From assembly GCA_030849805.1 (NCBI GenBank), contig JASANZ010002047.1, forward strand, positions 1 through 39,030: a stretch of DNA of 39,030 nt. Direction: 5' to 3'. A program made the position numbers and the translations under genes. Positions 28,001 through 37,000 of this stretch are shown one piece after another. The notes beneath the pieces are model-generated. The model did not search any database. It was not told the origin of the DNA and saw only the letters and a list, made by a program, of their open reading frames with translations. This stretch comes from Sergeia podlipaevii. Taxonomy: Eukaryota > Euglenozoa > Kinetoplastea > Trypanosomatida > Trypanosomatidae. Positions within the stretch are counted from its first letter, which is position 1. The number at the start of each line of letters is the position of its first letter.

Positions 28001-31000
28001 CCACAAGCACCGGTCGCTGCTACAGGTGGTAGCAGATATCAGCGGCACCTCTATGCGGTACTTGATCAGTGCGGAGGACCCCTCAGCGGGTATGGACGCT
28101 AGCACCACTGCCACTGGCGCGAACACCGCTTGGGCGACCAGTGCTGTAGCCGCGTCTTCGTCCTCCATGGGATTGTACGGAAGAGGAGGAGGAAACAAGA
28201 AGTCAACGATCAACGGAGAAGAAAGCACCGACGCTGCTGACGACGGAGCGACACAGGAACGCTGCTGTCGTCAGAGGAGCGAGGACGAACTCGAGGTCAG
28301 CAACAGCAGCAGCGATGAGGAGGAAAATAGCGGTGAAGACGGAAGCAGTACTTTCGACAGCGACGATGACTATGAGTGCCACGAGGGTGTGGTCAAAGAG
28401 TACGGCGCCGCTTGTTACGAATATGGAGAGGAGGACAATGAAGGTGACAAATCAAAAGCCTCTCACGCTGTGGGTCAAGGATCTCCGTATGGTCAGTTTG
28501 GGACTGCGATGGGCACCCCAGCAGACGCTGCTGGTAAGACCGGTCAGACGAAGAGATGCAACGAGAGACGAAAGCGGCGCGAGAGACTGCGCGCTTCGCG
28601 GCGACGCCGACAGGCCCGAGAGCAGCTGCTGCTGGAAGGTATTGTCTCTGAGCAGTCCTATATATTGAGTCGCGACCGCAGCACCAGCGATGATGTCGCG
28701 TTTTCTCGCAATTCCATCATTTTATTCGTGGCGCTGGTTCTGATGATGGTGGCTGTGGTGGTGGTGAACATACTAGCCATCCCACACCCTCGTGATACGC
28801 ACGCCTTCTACTCTGGAGTCATGAACAGTGATATGGTCGTGCGCAATGTCAAGGTCAACGTAGTCTTCTCGCTGCTTAACACCGCTTTTTTTGTTATTCA
28901 AGGCAGTCAGCGGTACTACAATGACTATATTGTCATGCGCAGTCAGGAACAGTGGGAGGCGCTGCGTACCACATACGCGGATCGCCTGACAGACCCCGCC
29001 TTCGCGGCTCTTTTCTTTGAGCTCTCCACAATGTATGAGGGAATCATAGAGATACTCGACATTGCACTGCGTTTTGCGTGCTCCACGTTCAAGGATAACT
29101 GCGCTACCAATCGAATCCAGTTTGAATACACTTACATTAACTCGGTTCAGTGGGGAGATGAGGAGTCGCTCATTATGACACGCCAGGCTGCTGCAGCTGG
29201 CGTCTACAACACATATTTTGGCGTGTTGAAGGGGTCCCAAGTTGATCTTGCCCAGACACCTCAGCAGCAACTAGAGATGGCAAAAAAACTGCTGACTTCT
29301 GACCTTCTGAACGACTACGTTGACCAGTTCTTCCAAAAGCTCAGTCACATCAACGGCAACCTCAGCAACAGCGATAGCGACTACGCTTTTCTGTATGGTC
29401 TCATCTCCCTTATTCTCGGCGCGGTTGCTACGGTAGGCCTCGCAGCTTCGACTGTGTATTTACTTTTCAAGAAGTCACGGGTCATGTCATGTTTCATCAC
29501 TATTTTTCTTCGCGGTATCTCGTTTTTATTACTTGTTTCTGTTGTGGTGCTTTCCATTGTCAATGTGACACACTTGAACGAGGTGAAGGTGGACGTGTAC
29601 ATGAAGGAATCCCGCGAGGTGTCGAACAAGTGGAATCTTGTCTTGTACAGCTCTTTCTGGTACCCACTTATGTACGTTGCCACACATGACATGGAATGGA
29701 ATCTCAAGTATCGAAACTTGAGAACGGAATATAGCAACGAGCTCCTTCTCAAAGACCTCTCCACCGTTGGCGGTGTGCAGTTCACTGCGGCGGATGAGCA
29801 GCAGCTGGATGACGCACAACGGCTCTCAATGATTACGATGGCGCTGATCTTTGCGGCGACTAAAGACGACCCAGGTATACAGCCATACTCTAGCATCTTC
29901 AACGACGAGTACCTCTCCACCTACACCTGGGACTTTCGAGCCCAGTCAGACTACTATGTGACCCTTGCCAAGTACGGTAGCGTCGATATCTTCTACTCTA
30001 CAAATGAGGCAGATCTCCAGCTACCCCGTGCGGGTATGATTAACCTCGCCATGAACACACTCATCTCCAACCGACAAGATAACTCCATAGAGGTACTCAA
30101 CTCCTACGTACTCCGCTCCGATACACTTGTGAACATTCGTCTCGCGAAGGATGGCGTCACCCTTGACAAGCAAAGCCAGTTGTTCTTCATTACGATGATT
30201 CTCTCCATCGTGGCTCTTGGTTGCCTTGTCGTGGGCTTCATGTACACTTTCGTGATATTTACGCTCGACATTGTATTTGTCAACCGGCGCAACACAAGGG
30301 TCGGAATCGGCACAAGTGCCGGGAGCAAGTCCTCTGGGATGCCACCAAGCGTCGAAGAAGCAAAGGCGGAAGCACACAACGAGCAAACGAAGCAAGTTAC
30401 CACCATCACCAACGGTGGCGGCGGCAGAGGCAACGCAGGTGCTGCTGCCACTACTGCTGGCAATCACAGCATGAAGAATTACAGCAGCAGCATCGAGTTG
30501 GGAAAGAACAGCAACAACAACAACAACAACAGTCAAGGACAGTTCCAACCGTCACACACAGGAAGCCACTTGAGTATTGTTGCCAAGTCATCACAGCAGA
30601 CGACGCTGGTGTCAGAAAATCAGGAGAGGTCTCATGGCAGTGGCAAGAGCGTGTGCCGCGTGGTGGCGCCTTTCGTGTCCTTTGCTCTCATTATCATCAC
30701 CACAGTCATTGTGATTGTTCTTCTCCCTGTCTTCACAAATACAGTGAACGGGATGAGTAAGATGACTATTGAGTCTACCGAGCGTGGGTGGATTGTGGCT
30801 CAGACGATGTATCTTGCAAAACAAATTAATGACGACATGTCCTACTACGCCACGGTCTCCGAGAACCTCAACACTCTCTACAAGCGACATTCCACGCTTC
30901 TCAACGCTCTATACTTCAAGGACATGATGGACGTCAACAGTGGCTACGGCTTCATCACACACGACCAGACTCAGGATGACTTTCTCTTCTCCCGCAATGA

Positions 31001-34000
31001 GTTTTACAGCGAACTGCACTTCTTGGGTCCGCGCAGCCAGGACGACTCTAACGAGGACTTTGAGACGCTCTACGTCGCGGGAATCGATGAGTACACCAAA
31101 AAGGATCCCACGTCACCTTTCTTTTGCAGCTACAAGGTGCAGACGGAGGTGATGGTGCAATATAGTCGCGGTCTGGGTCTCTTCTACGATGTGGTTTGGC
31201 CAGGCACCATGCGTGCTACGTTCGATGGAGAAACTGCGAGTTTTGTAGAGGCTTTCACCGTGATTAGCAACATGTACCGCAACACTCTGATTGGTGTCGC
31301 GCAGTCCGATTACATCTATAACAACTTTTCTGAGGGCAAGATGCAGCAACTTTTTATTGTATCGATCGCATTCACTGCTCTCACGATTTTGATCATTTTG
31401 ATCTCCGTATTGTGCACATGGCTGCCGTTCGCGAAGTATCTGATGCAAGAAGACGCCCAAACGCGTCTGATGATCCGCTCCGTGCCCTCTGATATTCGCG
31501 AGAAGTTCCCTGTTTTTACACAGTTTCTCAGTAACCGCGCCCATACGTTAACGGATGAGGAGCGTGTGGATCAAACGATGAAGGAGATGGCAAAGAGCGC
31601 CGTTGTGGCGAGTGATGCCAATGGTGTTATTATTCGCTTTAATGACTTGGCAGAGGAACTGTTTGGGTACAACGCGGCTGAAGTAATTGGTCGTAATATT
31701 TCCCTTCTCATGGATGCGGCAATGGCGGAGAAGCACCAGCAGTATCTGGACAACTTCGATGAGACCAGCATACATTTTAGCAACCGCACACGTGAAGTGG
31801 AGGCGCGACGGAAGGATGGCAAGTTGCTCGACACAACCGTACGAGTCAACAGTATGCGCCTCTCTGACACCGGCGAGACGATATTTATTGCCTTTTTTGA
31901 GGAGATTGGTGACCGTGCTCGTCTGGCGCTGCTTGAGCAGATCAACCGTACCGCCATTGAGATGAACCCCGACGGTATCATTCTTATCGACAACACCGGC
32001 ACGATGCTGCGCGTGAATGAAGCTGTCGCCGCCTCTTTCCGCTATGATCCCGAGGAGATGGTTGGTCAGAACGTCAATATATTGATGCCGGACGACATTG
32101 CACAGTTCCACAACAGCTACCTGCGGCAGTACATGGACACCGGCGTGAAGCGGAGGATCGACGCCACGACTAACATACCTGGCAAGCGCAAGGATGGCAC
32201 CGAGTTTCGTCTCAACATCACAATAACCGAGCTGAAGAACTCGAGCGACCAGACCTACTTCCTAGGCTATCTCGAGGACACCACACGCTCCCGCGAGCTT
32301 GAGCAGATGCGCGGCCTGTACGAGACGGCGGTGAATCTTTCACCAACGCCTATCATTACGGTTGACAGCTCGTGTGCCATCGTCGGCTTCTCCAAGTCTG
32401 CGAGCGAACTCTTTCAGTACAAGCCGGAGGAGCTCATTGTTTCTGGTCCAAGCTGGGTCAGCGATATCAACACACTCATTCCTGAGCGCTATGAATGCAA
32501 TCACATGAACGATATTTTTGGCGAGAAGGGCATTCTAATGCGTAACACAGATATGCAGAGCGACACGGCAGTGGTGACGGCGAACGTGACGGCTGAGCGT
32601 AAAGACGGCACTGCGGTGCCAGCTGCACTTATCGCATGTGATATCCAGCCGGACCCAATGATTTTACGGAACCGCTTATTTCTCACGTTTCTCAGCGACA
32701 CCTCACGCGAGGCCCACCTCGAGGACATGGGCAGGCTTGCCACCGCTGTGTTTGAAACTAATGCGTACCCTGTAATGGTGTTGGACTACACTGGCGTCAT
32801 CACCTCCGTCAACCGCAGCGCACTGGAGTGTTTTGGTGTGTCGTCAAAGTACGAAATGATCGGTGAGAACTGCAGCGCGTTCACGTCCGAGGCGGATGAA
32901 ATGGGCATTATTGAGGAGCAGATTGTCACTGGTGGTGGACACAAGGTGGAAACGGATGAGACAGAGATTGAGTCTGCTGCTGTGCAAGACGACAAGAAGA
33001 TCATCGCCAATCTCGCTGAGGAGAAGGCGAATATCACGAAGAACCACGTCTGGCTTGGAGAATACCCACGCACTCTGCAGAAGGGGAGGTACTTCAACTG
33101 CAACCGCAGCATGGTGGCCAAGAGGAAGGATGGCACAGCGTTCCCACTTGAGCTGCGCCTCGTAGAGGTAAGCGGTACACCTAGCGCGAGCCCCCTCGTG
33201 ATTGCGTTCCTGCGCGACCTCACTGAAGATCAGCGCATCAGCCAGAGCTATCACATCAGTGAGACCCTTGAGGATGTGTGCCCTACGGGCATCCTCGTGG
33301 TGGACCTCAACGGTCGCATCACACACATCTCATCTGCCGCCGAGGAGTGTTTTGGCTATCACTCGAGTGCCGTGCTGGATGCCAATGTGAAGGTGCTGAT
33401 CCCCTCGCTAAGTCACCCGTCAGCAAGCGACAGCGGTGGCGTTGGCAGCGCAGATGCCTCCTTCGCGCGCCACTCGAACTCTCCCGGAAGTCGTGCCAGT
33501 TTTCTCAACAACAGCGCGAGTCGCAACGACCACAACAGCTCTCTGGGCGCTCCCAACGTTCAGTCCGTTGGTGTAGCAGGCGGTAGCGCAAGTGACGTAC
33601 CGACTATTCTGTTGAATCACGTTGCTGGTGAAGGCAGCCACACAGTGGTCGCACGCCGCAGTGATGGGCGCCTCTTTCCTCTTGAAATTCGCGTCGAGCA
33701 GCTGGATATGCAGAACCCTCGCGACGTTCCACTTTATGCCGTCTTCTGCAGCGATACCACCAGTGAGGTGCAGGGCCGCCAGTTTGCCTCCTTCCACAGA
33801 AGTCTTCGTGGCATGTTGGATATACCGTTTGTTCTATTAGATAGCTCGGGTAACATAGTGTCCGCGAGCGAGCCCTTCTTGAGTGACTTCCGTTACAAGA
33901 ACGGCGAACTTGGCTCACTAATGGGCAAGTCGTTTGCCAGAATGTTCATTTCCTCCACAGCAAGGGACACCTATACAAAGGCCATGGAGGCGTTCATCCG

Positions 34001-37000
34001 TGTCTGCGACGGGGCGAGAAAGGCTGCCGTTGCAACCGGCGCGACCATGTCCTCCGAAACGGACGGCACCTCGTGTACTATTCTCAACGATGGCAGCAGG
34101 ACTGTTCGGATACGCTGTGCAGACGGCACAGACTTCTTTGCTAGTTGCAGGCTTGTGGGCATGAACTCAATTCATACCAGCTCTGTCAGCTTTGTGCTCT
34201 TTGTGGAGCCATACAACGTGCAGCCAGAGGAACAGCTTGCCTCCCACATCAACGATGCGGTGATGGATATGGCTCCGGTCGCCTCGGTCATCACCGACCT
34301 GCACGGGTGCATTCTGCGCGTCTCCGGGGCAGCAGCAGCGCTCTTCGGCTACGACAATGTAGAGGATCTTGTCGACCTTTCGATCAATAAGCTCATGCCG
34401 ACCGATATTGCGGCAGAGCACGATGAGTACTTGGCGACTTTCATGGCTAATTTCTTGGCTGTGCACAACGCGGCGAACGGTGCTGACACCAATGGAGACC
34501 AGGTAGTGGCGGCGAGCGAGAAGGAGATGACCACAATGAAACGTATTACTCAGCAGACTGCCCTGCATAAGTCCGGTCGCTGCTTCCCTGTTGAAATAGT
34601 GATGCGTGTTGCCGAATGTCGCGGCGCACAGCCTCTCTTTGTGGTTTGCATCCGCAGTCTGGAGCTCAAGCAGCAGGCAGCAAGCATGTGCCTCACCAAC
34701 TCCATTATGCTCGAGCAACTGCCACTGTGCGCGGTGGTCACGACGCGCGAAGGCACCATTGAGCAAGTAAACTGGACTCTCTGCCACGAGTTTGGTTACC
34801 GCAGCAGCGGCGAGCTGGTGGGCAAGGATGTGGGCGTGCTCATGACGAGCGAGGATGCGCAGTATCACAAGCGGCACATCGCGAACTATCTGCGGACCAA
34901 GATGAAATTTGCTCTGGGCAACACGGTTGTGCGCAACGGCCGCAGGGAAAATGGCGAGGTGTTCCGTGTAGCGATACACGTGAAGGAGGTTACGCCAGCC
35001 TCTCAGGATCCAAAGGATATTCGCTTTGTAGCTTATATGGTGCCGGAAGGAGGCGACAGCCGCGGCGCAACTCTTGGTCCAAGCGGCACGATTGTCACAG
35101 ACGTGCGTCGTGCCATTGGTGAGGCGAGTCGCGTGAAGCGCGGAAAGGGAGGTGCGGAGAGGGTGTTGCCCCAGCACGAGATCAACGGCCGTCGCGTGCG
35201 TCACCTTGAATCGTGGCTGCGCGAGCCAGGTCTGTCGTTTGCGATTGTAGATGAGCAGGGTAAGATCCTAAATTTATCTGCTGCGGCAGAGGCCACCTTT
35301 GCGTGCGTACAAGATGAAGCCACGGGCAGGCACTTGTCCTTCCTTCTTTCCCGCGAGAGCCACAGGAGCGAGATGTACGGCACAGTGAGCAACATCCTGG
35401 ACGTGCTGAACCGCGTAGGCATCGATGCACACGGCGCTGTAAATCAAGTGGGTAGCAATGCCAATGCTACTGTCACCCAAAGAGGGGACGACAGACCGTA
35501 CTCTGGCGTCTCAGACTCGTATGGCGAGGACCTGGGACAGTCCACCTACCTCCATAACAATCTACCAGAAGGAAGGGGAGGCGCGAACGTCAGCAGCATG
35601 GACCCACGCAGCATCGACTCGGTCACCCTTCCCCCCACTAAGGAGCTCGTCGACTCTCTGCGACAGCGGAGGACACTCGTGCAGCGCCGCTCTGGAGAGT
35701 GGTTCCCAGTGGACATGCGATGGAGCCGTGTCGATAGTAGCGCTATCGTTTCATTTGTTGGTGACACGGAAGGGACCGCATCCGAGGTGGCGACGTCTGT
35801 GGGCACCGCAGGAGGAGGCGGCAATCTTGGACTCCATGGACGCGTGTACGTGGTGGTTCTGGAGGATCTCAGTAAGCAGTGCGAGGCCATGCGGCTCAAA
35901 GAGCTGTACGACGGCGCTATTGAGCTGTGCACGGCGCCGACTGTGTTCGCGGACAGTCGAGGTGTAGTGAAAGTGTTCAATGCGGCAGCAGAAAAATGCT
36001 TTGGGTACACTGCGCAAGAGGTGCTTGGCAAGAATGTGAAGTTGTTGATGCCTCGCAAGACCGCCGCTATGCACGATCGCTTTATGGAGACGTACCTCAA
36101 GACCGGTGTGGCGCGCATGCTGGGGTCTAACCGCGATATCACGGCCAAGCGTCGTGACGGTACTCACTTTCCGGCGACGATCATCTTGAAAGAGGTGAAA
36201 GAAACCGAAGGTCACTTTTTCATTGCTCACATTGTCGACAACACCGTGGCGACACAGAGCGAAATTATAGGTGTGCTTGGGCGTGCGGTGCTCACAGAGA
36301 CCTCTTCCGCTGTACTAGTCTTGAACGCGCAGGATGCCGTGATGCAAGCCTCTCCACATGCAGTTCGGTTGCTTCAGTACAGCGACCATGAGGCCGAACT
36401 TCTTGCCCCCGTGACGCCATCTTCCCCATCTGTGATCACCGAGCGCATTCTGTTTGGTGGCTCTTTGCACACGTACACTGCCTTTGTACGCGACTCTATT
36501 AAGAATCGCCACAAGTCGTTTGCTAACCTGGGCAGTAGCAGCAGCACCGTGGCTACCGCTGGCAGTACAGTGGGCGTCAAAAGCAGCACCGCGGAGGCTA
36601 CTTCGTCGCCCATGTTCTCCACTATTCGCAACAGCGACGATGTGGTGCAGCTTATGACAGCTGGAGCGCAGGTTGCTGGTGGGAGACTAGAAAATTCTAG
36701 CGCGGCGGCCGCGGTCTGCAGCGTCATGATGGGCACCGGCCCTTGTACTGTCATCCCCGCAGTGGCCCTTCGCTGCCGAGGCGGCGCCATGGCCACCGCT
36801 GATGTTGAAGTGCGTGTGGTGTTCTGCGGCACGGCGTACCTCGGCTGTGTGCTGCGTCTGAGACAGCGCCTCTTTGGTGGAGCACCCAGTCTTACCTCCC
36901 TCGCTAGCCCAGACGGCAATGACGCCGACACCGCGCTTGCCCTGCGCGACCAAGTTCTTGCGACCGGTTCGCTCAAATGCTTTCAGCGGCCGCTCTTCAT

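Noticed and set aside
34167..35204. 345-codon minus-strand frame within the PAS array
   Set aside because: Antisense of strongly supported PAS units 7-8 and the following linker, without domain features.
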